Source: Viridibacterium silvisoli
GTDB taxonomy: Bacteria; Pseudomonadota; Gammaproteobacteria; Burkholderiales; Rhodocyclaceae
Assembly (NCBI RefSeq): GCF_036017035.1
Contig: NZ_JAYXHS010000001.1
Coordinates: 744,001-808,000, forward strand
Reading direction: 5' to 3'
Length of the DNA stretch: 64,000 nt
The position numbers were made by a program, and so were the translations under genes. Position 1 is the first letter of the stretch. Each line of letters opens with the position of its first letter. A model generated the notes under the pieces. That model saw nothing but the letters and a program-made list of their open reading frames with translations. It ran no database searches and was not told the DNA's origin. Shown here one piece after another: positions 16,471 to 25,806 of this stretch.

Positions 16471-17961
16471 ATGAAGTGGACCCTTTCCCGCAGCATGCTT
16501 GTCGCGGGTATCGCTGCAGTCACTTTTGCTGGCTGCTTTCAGGATTCAGGCATCAAGAGCTCGCACGCTGGCGCAGCACCGGTAGTGGTTGCCGCAGCAG
16601 CGGCCGCGCCAAACGCGCCGACCACGGTGACGCTGCCGAACTTCGCCAATCTGGTCGAGCAGGTCGGCCCAGCCGTGGTGAATATCGCCGTCACGAGCGT
16701 GCAGAAAGGCGGCGACGACGCCATGGGTGAGGACCCCTTCTACGACTTCATCCGTCGCTTCCAGGGCATGCCGCAACAACCCCAGCAACGCAATCGCCCC
16801 GACCGCATCTCGCGCGGCGTGGGCTCCGGCTTCATCATCAGCAGCGATGGTTACGTCATGACCAATCATCACGTTGTCGATGGCGCCGATGAAGTGGTCG
16901 TCAAACTCACGGACAAGCGTGAATTCAAGGCCAAGGTGATCGGCTCTGACGAGCGCACGGACGTGGCGCTGATCAAGATCGATGCTTCCGGCCTGCCCTT
17001 CCTGAAAATGGGAGATCCGGACAAGGCACGCGTCGGCGAATGGGTCATCGCCGTGGGCTCGCCACTGGGCCTCGACAATACGGTGACCGCCGGCATCATC
17101 AGCGCCAAGGCGCGTCGCCTGCCGGACGAAAGCTACGTGCCTTTCATCCAGACCGATGTGGCCATCAACCCCGGCAATTCCGGTGGTCCGCTGTTCAACA
17201 TGAACGGTGAAGTGATCGCCATCAACTCGCGCCTCATCAACAACTCCGGCGCAGCATCATTCGCGGGCATTTCGCTGGCCATCCCGATCGACGTCGCCAT
17301 GAAGGTCAAGGATCAGCTGCTCAAGACCGGCAAGGTAGTGCGAGGCATTCTCGGCCTGACCTTCCAGCCTGTCGATGCGGATCTGGCCAAGTCACTGGGG
17401 CTCGACAAGGCTCAGGGCTCCGCAGTGACCAATGTCACCAGGGGATCGGGCGCCGACAAGGCCGGTCTCAAGGTCGGTGACGTGATCCTGCAGGTTGACG
17501 ACACGAAGATCGATGATCCGAGCGATTTGCCGCGCCTGATTGGCGAGCGCGCACCAGGCGAAACGGTGACTCTCAAGGTCTGGCGCAACAAGTCCACGCA
17601 AACCATCAAGGCGACGCTCGGCGCAGCCCCCAGCAGCCCGTCGAACGCCAAGGGCGGCAAGCGCGGCAGCGGTGGTAGCGAAGAGAAACTGCCAGCCAAG
17701 CTGGGCATCTCGGCACGCCCCCTGCAGCCTCAGGAAGCGCGCAAGCTCGATGTCGATGGCGGCCTGGTGCTGGAAGACGTCAATGGCGCAGCGGCGAAGG
17801 CCGGGCTGCGTACAGGTGACGTCGTGCTGATGGCCAATGGCGAGCCGGTCACCACCGTTGATGAACTGCGCAAGCAGGTCGGCAGCGCCAAGGATGGCAA
17901 GGTTCTGCTGCTGATCCAGCGTGGCGAAGGCCGGGCCTTCATCGCCCTGCCCACCAACTGA
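16471..17961 (+). CDS. htrA: Do-family periplasmic serine protease/chaperone (DegP/MucD-like)
   Basis: A 496-residue envelope quality-control protease. The N-terminal signal ends in FAGC (Cys22), so it may be a lipoprotein, although Phe at -3 is atypical. The trypsin-like domain carries His134 (TNHHVV), Asp164 (RTDVAL) and Ser237 (NPGNSGGP), and two PDZ domains follow (about residues 295-380 and 405-490). A Gly/Ser-rich linker (NAKGGKRGSGGSEE) joins the PDZ domains. AGGAG precedes the start. The gene is divergent from oxyR. Confidence 0.93.
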   Translation: MKWTLSRSMLVAGIAAVTFAGCFQDSGIKSSHAGAAPVVVAAAAAAPNAPTTVTLPNFANLVEQVGPAVVNIAVTSVQKGGDDAMGEDPFYDFIRRFQGMPQQPQQRNRPDRISRGVGSGFIISSDGYVMTNHHVVDGADEVVVKLTDKREFKAKVIGSDERTDVALIKIDASGLPFLKMGDPDKARVGEWVIAVGSPLGLDNTVTAGIISAKARRLPDESYVPFIQTDVAINPGNSGGPLFNMNGEVIAINSRLINNSGAASFAGISLAIPIDVAMKVKDQLLKTGKVVRGILGLTFQPVDADLAKSLGLDKAQGSAVTNVTRGSGADKAGLKVGDVILQVDDTKIDDPSDLPRLIGERAPGETVTLKVWRNKSTQTIKATLGAAPSSPSNAKGGKRGSGGSEEKLPAKLGISARPLQPQEARKLDVDGGLVLEDVNGAAAKAGLRTGDVVLMANGEPVTTVDELRKQVGSAKDGKVLLLIQRGEGRAFIALPTN

Positions 17962-18048
17962 GCGAAGGGCAGAAATACGTACGTTCGGGCAGATAAGGGA
18001 ATTCCTGCGAGTCTGCCCGGAACCAAATGCACTACGCTGATTCAAACA

Positions 18049-18197
18049 CGGGTAGCTCACATGGACGCGCGCGGCACTTGGTCCCAGGTGCAGGCGCCGC
18101 TACCCGGGTTGCATGATTTTGCTGGTGTAGTCCGTTTGTTGTCTTGTCTCTCCTCCAAGTCGTATTGCAGGGCCACCTCGGTGGCCCTCTTTTTTTG
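18049..18197 (+). ncRNA. Candidate small RNA (possibly htrA 3'UTR-derived)
   Basis: Between htrA and the convergent LacI gene, an 8-bp stem (CGGGTAGC 18049-18056 with GCTACCCG 18099-18106) encloses an inner hairpin (CACTTG/CAGGTG). A pyrimidine-rich unpaired stretch follows, with TCTCTCCTCC at 18147-18156 complementary to Shine-Dalgarno sequences, and then a strong intrinsic terminator. This hairpin / single-stranded anti-SD / terminator layout is typical of base-pairing sRNAs. I see no clear sigma70 promoter, so it could be processed from the htrA mRNA. The 5' end is a guess. Confidence 0.4.
18169..18197 (+). terminator. Rho-independent terminator
   Basis: AGGGCCAC-CTCG-GTGGCCCT, an 8-bp GC-rich stem with a four-base loop, followed by TCTTTTTTT. 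It ends transcription from htrA and/or the candidate small RNA. Confidence 0.9.
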
Positions 18198-18279
18198 CCT
18201 GGAAGATTACAAGGACACGGTCACAAGGACGCCCCATCACAAGCGCACGCCGACGTCATGCGCTGCTGCAGGCGCTCGC

Positions 18280-19287
18280 TCAGCCTTGCGAGCCGGCTGG
18301 CGCCGTTGAAGCGCGCGGCACCAGCTGCGGCTCGAGCAGGATGTCGCGCCCCATATTGCTCTTGTTGCGCACGGACTCGAGCAACAGCTGCATGGCGGCC
18401 TCGCCTTGTTCTTCGCTCCGCATATTGACCGTCGTCAGTGGCGGCTGCATGAAGCGCGATACCGGAATGTCATCGAAACCGGCTATCGCCAGTTCATCCG
18501 GCACCTTGATGCCCATGCTGGCAGCCTCGTGCAATAGCCCGATGGCAACGAGATCGTTGTAGGCGACGATGGCGTCCGGGCGCTGGCTGCTGCGCAACAA
18601 GGCGGCTGCGGCCTGCTGACCCCCATCCAGGGTCGGCCACTCGACCGCATACTCCTGCACTGTCTGGTTCGACTCGGCAAGTGCGACGCGCACACCGGTG
18701 AGGCGTTCACTGTTCCAGCGCGCCTTGGGGAATCCGAGATATGCAATCCGCTTGCGGCCGGCTTCGACGAGATGCAATCCCATCAGGTAGCCGGCGCGAT
18801 AGCCATCGGTGCGCACGCAGCGCACGCCCGGCCGCTTGTGCTGGCCGAAGAAGACCACCGGTTTGCCGAGCTCGCCCAACCATTCGATGGAGTCGTCCGG
18901 AATGCGTGAGCTGACGATGAGGCCATCGACGCGCCCAGACAGGGCCTCGAGCAGATGCCGCTCATGGCTGGGCCGCTCTTCGAGGTCGACGACCAGCAGG
19001 TTGTAATCGTTCTCGAGGGCGATGCGATTCGCGCCCTTGACGATATTGGCGAAATGCGGATTGCGGACATCAAGGATCGCCAGACCAAAGGTGCGCGTCT
19101 GGCCGGTCACCATGCTGCGCGCCTGCTGGTTGAGGCGGTAACCCAGCGTGGCAATCGCATCACGCAGGCGCTGCTCGACTTCAGGCGAAAAGCGCTGCTG
19201 TCCGTTTATGAATTTTGAAACTGTCGCAATCGATACGCCGGCGGCGCTGGCAACATCGCGAATCGTAGGTGGGCGCTTGAATTCCAT
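18280..19287 (-). CDS. LacI-family transcriptional regulator
   Basis: A 335-residue LacI/GalR protein. The N-terminal HTH and hinge helix (TIRDVASAAGVSIATVSKFINGQ, GYRLNQQARSM) are followed by a periplasmic-binding-protein-like sugar sensor (GLIVSSRIPDD, FDDIPVSRFMQPPLTTV). It stands alone: neither side has a sugar transporter or catabolic gene, so its effector and targets are unknown. Confidence 0.9.
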   Translation of the reverse strand: MEFKRPPTIRDVASAAGVSIATVSKFINGQQRFSPEVEQRLRDAIATLGYRLNQQARSMVTGQTRTFGLAILDVRNPHFANIVKGANRIALENDYNLLVVDLEERPSHERHLLEALSGRVDGLIVSSRIPDDSIEWLGELGKPVVFFGQHKRPGVRCVRTDGYRAGYLMGLHLVEAGRKRIAYLGFPKARWNSERLTGVRVALAESNQTVQEYAVEWPTLDGGQQAAAALLRSSQRPDAIVAYNDLVAIGLLHEAASMGIKVPDELAIAGFDDIPVSRFMQPPLTTVNMRSEEQGEAAMQLLLESVRNKSNMGRDILLEPQLVPRASTAPAGSQG

Positions 19288-19379
19288 TATTTTACTGACG
19301 TAGCGCGGGGCTGGATTGCGGGGTGCTGCAATCTTACCTCAGGGTGCATTTACCGCAGGCATACGCCCGTCTGCACACC

Positions 19380-19736
19380 TCACCATGTAAGCACGTTCCA
19401 CTGCGCCGGTTTCATGGGTGTGCCGCGGATGTCCTTGCGATTGAACACGCCGTCACCCCGATCATCGACCATGGTGTAGGGCAGCCCGACTGCAGGCGTC
19501 ACGCGGATCATGTAGAGGCGCCCCTTGAAGCGGAACTCCTCGATGCGATCGCCCCCGCGCTTCGACACCGTCACTTCATGATCATCGGCCCCGGGCAGCG
19601 AAGCGCCCATGGGCTCAGGAATCGGTTCGAGCTTCGGAGGGGGCGGAGGTGGTGGAACGTCTGCGGCCATCAGCTGACCACTCGTTGCAGCCATCAACAC
19701 CAGCGACAGGCCCAGCATGCTTGTTCGGACTTTCAT
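19380..19736 (-). CDS. DUF2782 family periplasmic protein
   Basis: A 118-residue exported protein with a Sec signal (MKVRTSMLGLSLVLMAATSGQLMA) and a poly-proline run (residues 28-35). Its conserved C-terminal half (EVTVSKRGGDRIEEFRFKGRLYMIRVTP ... PYTMVDDRGDG) is the DUF2782 family, found mainly in beta- and gammaproteobacteria. Function is unknown. GGAGG upstream selects ATG 19736. It follows rdgB by 22 bases. Confidence 0.8.
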   Translation of the reverse strand: MKVRTSMLGLSLVLMAATSGQLMAADVPPPPPPPKLEPIPEPMGASLPGADDHEVTVSKRGGDRIEEFRFKGRLYMIRVTPAVGLPYTMVDDRGDGVFNRKDIRGTPMKPAQWNVLTW

Positions 19737-19758
19737 GACACACCTCCGCATACACACA

Positions 19759-20358
19759 TCACCACTCCAGCGCCGTCATGCGCTGCAAGAGTGCTTTGCA
19801 AGCCACGCCGCGATGACTGACTGCATTCTTCAATTCAGCTGGCATACGCGCAACGGTCATACCGTACTGCGGCAACCAGAAATACGGATCGTAACCAAAG
19901 CCGCCTTCGCCGCTCGGCTTCTCCACCACTTCGCCATGCCACTCCCCCTCGGCGATCAAGGGCTGTGGGTCGTCCGCACTGCGCACGAAGACCAGCACAC
20001 ACACATAGTGCGCGCGGCGATCCGTCACGCCCGCCAGCTTTTCCAGCATCAACGCATTGTTGCGCGCATCCGACTTCGGCTCACCGGCGAAACGCGCCGA
20101 ATGCACACCCGGCGCACCTTTCAATGCAGCAAGGCAGATGCCCGAATCATCAGCCAGCGCGGGTAAACCCGTGGCGGCTGATGCGTGGCGCGCCTTGGTC
20201 AACGCATTCTCGACAAAAGTCTGATACGGCTCTTCAGCCTCGGTCACGCCCAGCGCGCTCTGCGGGATCACCTCCCAGCCCAGCGGTGCCAGCAGCGCCT
20301 GGAATTCCCGCAGTTTGCCCGCGTTGTTGGATGCAAGTACAAGTTTCCGCATATTCAT
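19759..20358 (-). CDS. rdgB: dITP/XTP pyrophosphatase RdgB (Ham1)
   Basis: House-cleaning enzyme hydrolysing dITP, ITP and XTP to monophosphates, which keeps deaminated purines out of DNA. The 199 residues show the Ham1 signatures: LASNNAGKLREF at the N-terminus, TFVENALTKARHA, LPALADDSGICL, GVHSARFAG, and GFGYDPYFWLP. It is the middle gene of aldo/keto reductase-rdgB-DUF2782. Confidence 0.95.
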   Translation of the reverse strand: MNMRKLVLASNNAGKLREFQALLAPLGWEVIPQSALGVTEAEEPYQTFVENALTKARHASAATGLPALADDSGICLAALKGAPGVHSARFAGEPKSDARNNALMLEKLAGVTDRRAHYVCVLVFVRSADDPQPLIAEGEWHGEVVEKPSGEGGFGYDPYFWLPQYGMTVARMPAELKNAVSHRGVACKALLQRMTALEW

Positions 20359-20364
20359 TCAATC

Positions 20365-21336
20365 CTAGCCTGCAATCTCGCTGCACGCCTCATTCATGCG
20401 GGCGGCAATCTCATCGGTCAATCGTGGCAACACTTCGAGCGCCTTCATGTTCTCGAGCACCTGCGCGGAGCGCGACGCCCCGGTGATGACGGTGGACACG
20501 TGCGGGTTGCGCAGGCACCAGGCCAGCGACAGTTGTGCCAGAGTCACCTCCAACTCCTGCGCGATCGGCAGCAGCTTCTTCACGGCGCGCTTTTTCGCCT
20601 CGTCATTGAGGCGCTCCTGCAGCCATTCATAGCCGGGCAAGGTGCCGCGCGTCCCCGCCGGGATGCCATCGAGATACTTGCCGGTGAGCATGCCGGACGC
20701 CAGCGGGCTCCAGGTCGTCAGGCCGAGACCAAGGTCTTCGTACAGGCGGCGGTACTCCTGCTCGACGCGCTTGCGGGCAAACAGGTTGTACTGCGGCTGC
20801 TCCATCACCGGCTTGTGCAAGTGGTGGCGTTCGGCGATCTGCCAGGCCGCGCGGATCTCTTCCGCACTCCACTCCGAAGTGCCCCAGTACAGAGCCTTGC
20901 CGCGATTGATGAGGTCGTGCATCGCCCACACGGTTTCCTCGATCGGCGTTTCCGGATCGGGGCGATGGCAGAAGATGAGGTCGAGGTATTCGAGACCGAA
21001 ACGTTTCAGCGAGCCGTCGACAGCGGCCAGCAGGTACTTGCGGTTGAGGGTGTTCTTGAGATTCGGGCCTTCGTGGATGCCCCAGAAGAATTTGCTCGAG
21101 ACGATGTACTGCTCGCGCGACCAGCCCAGCTCGCGCAAGGCCTGGCCCATGATGCGCTCGGACTCGCCGTTGGCGTACACCTCGGCATTGTCGAAAAAGT
21201 TCACGCCCGCATCGCGCGCGGCGGCCATGCATTCGCGCGCGAGTTTCGTGTCGAGCTGATTGGAATAGGTGACCCAGGATCCGAAGGACAGGGCACTGAC
21301 CTTGAGGCCGGAACGGCCGAGACGGCGGTACTGCAT
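20365..21336 (-). CDS. Aldo/keto reductase (YghZ/Kv-beta-like)
   Basis: A 323-residue (beta/alpha)8 NADPH-dependent reductase. The catalytic tetrad is Asp49, Tyr54, Lys82 and His124 (FFDNAEVY, SSKFFW, FCHRPDP), and VITGASRSAQVLENM near the C-terminus binds NADP. The sequence resembles the Kv-beta/YghZ group that reduces small aldehydes such as methylglyoxal. GGAGA precedes the ATG, and rdgB starts six bases after its stop. Confidence 0.9.
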   Translation of the reverse strand: MQYRRLGRSGLKVSALSFGSWVTYSNQLDTKLARECMAAARDAGVNFFDNAEVYANGESERIMGQALRELGWSREQYIVSSKFFWGIHEGPNLKNTLNRKYLLAAVDGSLKRFGLEYLDLIFCHRPDPETPIEETVWAMHDLINRGKALYWGTSEWSAEEIRAAWQIAERHHLHKPVMEQPQYNLFARKRVEQEYRRLYEDLGLGLTTWSPLASGMLTGKYLDGIPAGTRGTLPGYEWLQERLNDEAKKRAVKKLLPIAQELEVTLAQLSLAWCLRNPHVSTVITGASRSAQVLENMKALEVLPRLTDEIAARMNEACSEIAG

Positions 21337-21403
21337 GACGTCATTCTCCAGGCTGTGGCAGAGCCTGTGATTGTACGCTGCAGAACCGCCCCTCCTGCCT
21401 GCG

Positions 21404-21967
21404 TCAAAGCACTCGCTTGCGGCGGCTCAGATACAGCCCACCCAGACCCAGTGCCAGCAACCCCAGCGAAGCCGGTTCAGGCACCTCGCCGCCCTGTGTG
21501 TCATCCGCCACGACCGAGATGACCAGATCGTGATCCGGTGTCCAGCCACTGACTTGCCCGCCCAGATCCTTCACCGACATACCGAAGCCATCCGCCAGGT
21601 ATTCCCCGGGCTCAAGTGGTGCGCCGACAGGCGTGTAGATGCCAAATATGAACTGGAAGGCCTCGCCCGGGTCGAGGTCCATGCCGAGGAACTGCGCGAG
21701 AAAGCCTCCATCCGCCAGCGAGAAGGTATAGGGGAAGGCATCGTTCGGCGTGCGGAAGCCGTTCGATATCGATGCCTGCGTCATCTTCTCGTTCGAGATG
21801 GGTGAGTTGTAGAGCGTGGCGTGCAGCACGACCTTGTCGCTCTGGCCGACGACGGGGTGGATATCGTCGAAGTCCCAGCTCCAGCTGAGCGTTGCGTGAG
21901 CATTGTGGATGGATGTGACGAGGGCTGCGCCGACACCGAGCGTGCGCAGGAATTTTCTGAGTTTCAT
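21404..21967 (-). CDS. PEP-CTERM sorting-domain protein
   Basis: A 187-residue secreted protein with an N-terminal Sec signal (MKLRKFLRTLGVGAALVTSIHNAHA) and a beta-rich body. It ends in a textbook PEP-CTERM tail: VPEPASLGLLALGLGGLYLSRRKR, that is a Pro-Glu-Pro motif, a membrane span and a basic end. Such tails are recognised by an exosortase/EpsH, which is not in this window. The body is unrecognised. A longer reading to 22144 lacks a ribosome site, while GGAGAG supports 21967. Confidence 0.85.
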   Translation of the reverse strand: MKLRKFLRTLGVGAALVTSIHNAHATLSWSWDFDDIHPVVGQSDKVVLHATLYNSPISNEKMTQASISNGFRTPNDAFPYTFSLADGGFLAQFLGMDLDPGEAFQFIFGIYTPVGAPLEPGEYLADGFGMSVKDLGGQVSGWTPDHDLVISVVADDTQGGEVPEPASLGLLALGLGGLYLSRRKRVL

Positions 21968-22001
21968 GATTCTCTCCGGTTTGTGAAGTGGGGTTTCTGG
22001 A

Positions 22002-22754
22002 TCAATCGGCCCTGGCACGCCGGCGACCGTGGACGACGCCAGCCAGTAGCAAGGCGCTGAGCGCAAGGGTCGAGGGCTCGGGTAATTCGGCGCTGACGGC
22101 CGCGACATCGCCGTCGCGCACCGCCCAGGGCACGAGGTAGTCAAAAGTCTTGTAGGTCACGCCCTGGTAGCCATTGCTGAGGTCGAAGAACCACGCGAAG
22201 CTCTGGCTGTAAGCGCCATCCATCCAGAAGGCCGAATTCGCTGTGCCGCCGCCGTATGGCAGGTGGACGAACATGCTCTCGTCACCCGGCTGGGCGGGAT
22301 CGTCAACGAGCCCCCACGGCGTGCCATAGGGCAGCTGCTGACCTCGGCTATCGAAGGGCGAGATGTTGCCGAAGGTGACGTAGTACATGTACGCCAGCTC
22401 GCTACTCGCGGGACTCACGTTCAGCCCGCACTGCCCGCCGTTGTAGCTGTCGTTGCATTGCGCAGGGAACGGATGCATCTGCGGCAAGCGCCAGTCCGAG
22501 TAGTCCACGCCGCGCACGCTGTCGTGATAGCTCAGGCCGTCGACCCATTGCTTCGCCTGCGCCCAGCCCATCTTGCCGTCGGCGTCATAGCCACTGGTGC
22601 GGGCGTAGTAAGGATCCTGCAGCCAGGTGACGTTGAACACATCGTCATAGATCAGACCCGCGCCGCGATCGAACAGGGTGGCCTGGGCACTGCTGGCCAA
22701 AAACGAGAGAGCTGCGCCAGCGAATACGGCCCGCAGCATTTTCATGGGTTTCAT
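22002..22754 (-). CDS. DUF1566-like (Lcl) domain PEP-CTERM protein
   Basis: A 250-residue secreted protein with signal peptide (residues 1-25). The Trp-rich Lcl/DUF1566-type body includes GLIYDDVFNVTWLQDPYYA, WAQAKQWVDGL, SDWRLPQ and YLVPWAVRDG. The C-terminal PEP-CTERM signal is LPEPSTLALSALLLAGVVHGRRR. Lcl-type domains occur in collagen-binding and other surface proteins. It lies 34 bases before the other PEP-CTERM gene in the same direction, so both probably share a transcript. AGGAAG supports ATG 22754; the reading to 22898 adds non-homologous residues. Confidence 0.85.
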   Translation of the reverse strand: MKPMKMLRAVFAGAALSFLASSAQATLFDRGAGLIYDDVFNVTWLQDPYYARTSGYDADGKMGWAQAKQWVDGLSYHDSVRGVDYSDWRLPQMHPFPAQCNDSYNGGQCGLNVSPASSELAYMYYVTFGNISPFDSRGQQLPYGTPWGLVDDPAQPGDESMFVHLPYGGGTANSAFWMDGAYSQSFAWFFDLSNGYQGVTYKTFDYLVPWAVRDGDVAAVSAELPEPSTLALSALLLAGVVHGRRRARAD

Positions 22755-22938
22755 TGCACGCTTCCTGTGAAGAGACTGGATGCGTGCACTATGGCAATCG
22801 ACTGGGTGGCTCACATCGCCCGGAGGAGCCAGTACGCCACACCGCAGGGAGCCATGCTCGAAAGGGCAGTCAGCATGGCGCAGGCGGCCCCGCGCCACGC
22901 GCGTGCATCACGCCAGCATTGCAACGATCAGGAAGGGA

Positions 22939-25689
22939 TCAGGGCTGCGTCGCGCGCCACGCCGCCGCAGCCTGCCCGCGCGTCGCGCAGTCGAGCTTGG
23001 TCAGTATGTTGGCGACATGACGCTTGACGGTGTGCGGGCTCAGGTCGAACGCGCGTGCGATGAGCTTGTTGCTGTCACCTGCGGCGATGCGTGCGAGCAC
23101 TTCGCGTTCGCGCTCGGACAGCGCATCCAGCAGGGAAGCGTTCGTGGGTGCGGGCCGGCATGTCTGCGGCAGTTCGTCCGGCGCCCCAGCGTGCCAGGCG
23201 CCGAGCCGTGCCAGCAGGTCCCGCACGCGTGGCCGCGCAAGTTCCTCGATCGGGATGAGCAGCAGCAATTTCTCGATGATGTGTGCAGGCTCGAACAGCA
23301 AGGCCCCCAGGCAATCCTCTTCTGCCGCCTCCTGCAAGACGGGAGCAAAACAGGCCCATGCATCCCCCAGCTTTCCCTGTTCGAGGCAGGCCCAGGCCAG
23401 ACACAGCCGCGCATCGCCGAACAGGCTCGGTGCGCGCACGCGCGCCTGCAGGCGCACGGCTTCCTGCAGAGAAATTTCGGCATCTACGAGGCGCTCGCGC
23501 AGCAAGGCGAGCCGTCCGCGAAACAGCTCGCGGCCAATGTCGACCAGTGGCCACTCCGCTGCCGTGCGCGCGGCATCGAGCTGGGGGCCGAGCGTTTCCA
23601 GCGCAGCGGCGCGGCCTGCCATCCAGTAGACCTGCGCGAGGCAGAGATGACCGGAGCGACGCCAGCTCTGTTTCATCCCCTCGTTCATGCTCGCGAAAAC
23701 CTCGATGTTCCGCAGCATGAGTTGCTCCGCCAGGGCGAAATCACCGTGCAGGCAAGCCCGCCAGGCACGCATGGTGTGATCGTTGAGCGTCAGCATGGGT
23801 ACGACGGAGAGACGCTGCGTCAGTTGGTATTGACGCTCGATGGCCTCTTCCGCTGCCTTGCGTTCGCCATGCCACAACTCCGGCCAGGCCGCATTGGCCA
23901 TCGCCTCGAACTGCCAGTGCACCACGCCTGCCTGCAAGGCTTCGCGCGACAAACTGCGCAAACGCCGCATCGGTGGCAATGCCCCTGGCATCGGAAAGAG
24001 GAAGGGGTTGAACATGTCGTCCATCGCCGGGAGCAGCAGGCGCACATCACGCTCGCCATGCTCAACCATCGCCTGCAATGCCTCGGCACAACGATGCGGC
24101 TCGAAGGCTGCGGCCTGCCACGCATGCGCACCCTGGCGGATCGCCTGCAAGGGCGTGGGCAGCGGCAGTGTCTCCGCTACGACCAGCGCGGCCGCGGCAC
24201 GATCGATCTGGCCGACGGCATTGCACGCGCGCGGCAACAGCACGTAGCAGCGCATGTAGTCATCCATGCGGCCTTGTTCACGAAACGCCAGCGCCGCACG
24301 CTCGAGGAAATTTGCAGCGCGCGCAAAGTCCCAGCGCCCCCAGGCGCACAAGGCTTGCAGGTAATCCACATCGGCGTTGTCGCGCACGATGGCTTCGGGC
24401 AGCTGCGCGATCCAGCGTGCCACCGTCGCCTGTCCTCCCTCGGCCAGAAGTGGCTCGACGCAGCGCCCCATCGTGGCGATCGCTTCGGCCCACTCGCCCG
24501 CTTTCAGGAAATGCGCGACCGCGCGTAGCGGCACTTGCTCGGCCCGTGCTGCCCGCGCATGCAGGCTGCGCACAAGACCCGCATGCCGCTGCGCAAGACG
24601 CGTCTGCAGGAATTCCGCAAACAGGTCGTGGAAGCGCAGCACGGGCACGTGCTCGTCGAGCACCGTGAGAAACAGGTTGCTGCGATAAAGCGTATCCAGC
24701 ACGTCGTGTGCATCGTCACGCCCCGTCACGGCATTGCACAGCGCCGGCGACAACTCGGGCAGCACCGAGCATTGCAGGACGAAGTCGCGCAGGTCAGCCG
24801 GCAGATCGGCCAGCACCTCCTGCGCGAAGAAATCGAAGAGGTGTCGCCCCGCGGCACGGTCTACCGCCGGCCGCATGCTTTCGACGGCCTGGCTGTCAAC
24901 GGCCCCCAGCACCAGTTGCAGCCCCGCCGGCCAGCCCTGCGTGCGCTGCAAGGCCTGCTCGAGGAACGCCGCTGACAACTCGCCCGACAAACCGGCAGCT
25001 TGCCGCGCCGCGGCCAATGCACGTGCCTCGCCAGCATCGAACTGCAAATCGGCGGTGAGAAGTTCGCCCACTTCGCCACGCGCCCGCCAGCGTGCCAGCG
25101 GCAAGGTCGGGCTGGTGCGCGAGCCGAGCACCACGCCCACTTCGGGCGGCAAGCGCTCGATGAATTCACCGAGAAGTTGCAGGGCATCAGCGTCGCTGAC
25201 GCGATGCAGGTCGTCGATAACGAACAACAGGCGCTCGCCCTGATAGCTGCTCAATGCATTGATGAGGGCGGCAATGGCGGCGCGTGACTGCGGCCCTGCA
25301 ACCTGCACCTGCGAAGCGAGGATGTGCGGATCGACCTCCCACTCCAGCACCACGTCACGCAGCGCGCCGAGCAGGGAGACGAACAGGCGGTTGATGTCGT
25401 TGTCGTCCTCGTCGAGCGACAACCACACGCTCTCCGCATCGGCCGCTATCGACGCGAGGAGTTGCAACAGCAGCGTGCTCTTGCCAAAACCGGCCGGTGC
25501 GCAGACCAGGGTGACCCGCCGGTCCAGCACCAGGCCACGCGCACGTTGCAACAGCGCGGTGCGCGACACAAGATCGCGGCGCTGGCGCGGTGCGCGGAAC
25601 TTGGTCGCGGCAACTCCGCTCCAGGTACCGGCAGGAGCGGCAGCTGCAACGCTGCGGGCGGGCGGATTGTCGTCGGCGGGCTGGTTCAT
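22939..25689 (-). CDS. MalT/LAL-type LuxR ATP-binding regulator
   Basis: A 916-residue STAND-class regulator. An N-terminal NTPase has Walker A (APAGFGKSTLLLQLL) and the VWLSLDEDDND and LLFVIDDLHRV blocks of the MalT family. A long helical TPR-like middle follows, and the C-terminal 60 residues are a LuxR HTH (LSEREREVLARIAAGDSNKLIARAFDLSPHTVKRHV). MalT relatives oligomerise on inducer and ATP to activate transcription; the inducer here is unknown. Starts at 25689 and 25785 are both open; 25689 (MNQPADD) leads into the conserved ATKFRAPRQRRDLVSR start of the NTPase. It is next to the hemerythrin/cytochrome pair. Confidence 0.88.
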   Translation of the reverse strand: MNQPADDNPPARSVAAAAPAGTWSGVAATKFRAPRQRRDLVSRTALLQRARGLVLDRRVTLVCAPAGFGKSTLLLQLLASIAADAESVWLSLDEDDNDINRLFVSLLGALRDVVLEWEVDPHILASQVQVAGPQSRAAIAALINALSSYQGERLLFVIDDLHRVSDADALQLLGEFIERLPPEVGVVLGSRTSPTLPLARWRARGEVGELLTADLQFDAGEARALAAARQAAGLSGELSAAFLEQALQRTQGWPAGLQLVLGAVDSQAVESMRPAVDRAAGRHLFDFFAQEVLADLPADLRDFVLQCSVLPELSPALCNAVTGRDDAHDVLDTLYRSNLFLTVLDEHVPVLRFHDLFAEFLQTRLAQRHAGLVRSLHARAARAEQVPLRAVAHFLKAGEWAEAIATMGRCVEPLLAEGGQATVARWIAQLPEAIVRDNADVDYLQALCAWGRWDFARAANFLERAALAFREQGRMDDYMRCYVLLPRACNAVGQIDRAAAALVVAETLPLPTPLQAIRQGAHAWQAAAFEPHRCAEALQAMVEHGERDVRLLLPAMDDMFNPFLFPMPGALPPMRRLRSLSREALQAGVVHWQFEAMANAAWPELWHGERKAAEEAIERQYQLTQRLSVVPMLTLNDHTMRAWRACLHGDFALAEQLMLRNIEVFASMNEGMKQSWRRSGHLCLAQVYWMAGRAAALETLGPQLDAARTAAEWPLVDIGRELFRGRLALLRERLVDAEISLQEAVRLQARVRAPSLFGDARLCLAWACLEQGKLGDAWACFAPVLQEAAEEDCLGALLFEPAHIIEKLLLLIPIEELARPRVRDLLARLGAWHAGAPDELPQTCRPAPTNASLLDALSEREREVLARIAAGDSNKLIARAFDLSPHTVKRHVANILTKLDCATRGQAAAAWRATQP

Positions 25690-25806
25690 GCGGCTGCTCT
25701 TTGGCGGCAGGGGTGTGGGCAGGCTGCGCAGCTCGGCTCCCCGGCTGCCCTCATCGATGCAAACATCCTGCCACGCCATGCGCATTCTGCAAATCCGCTG
25801 GCCGGT

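Noticed and set aside
22780..24528. Rightward open frame of 582 codons
   Set aside because: It lies within the reverse of the LuxR gene, with no recognisable domains.
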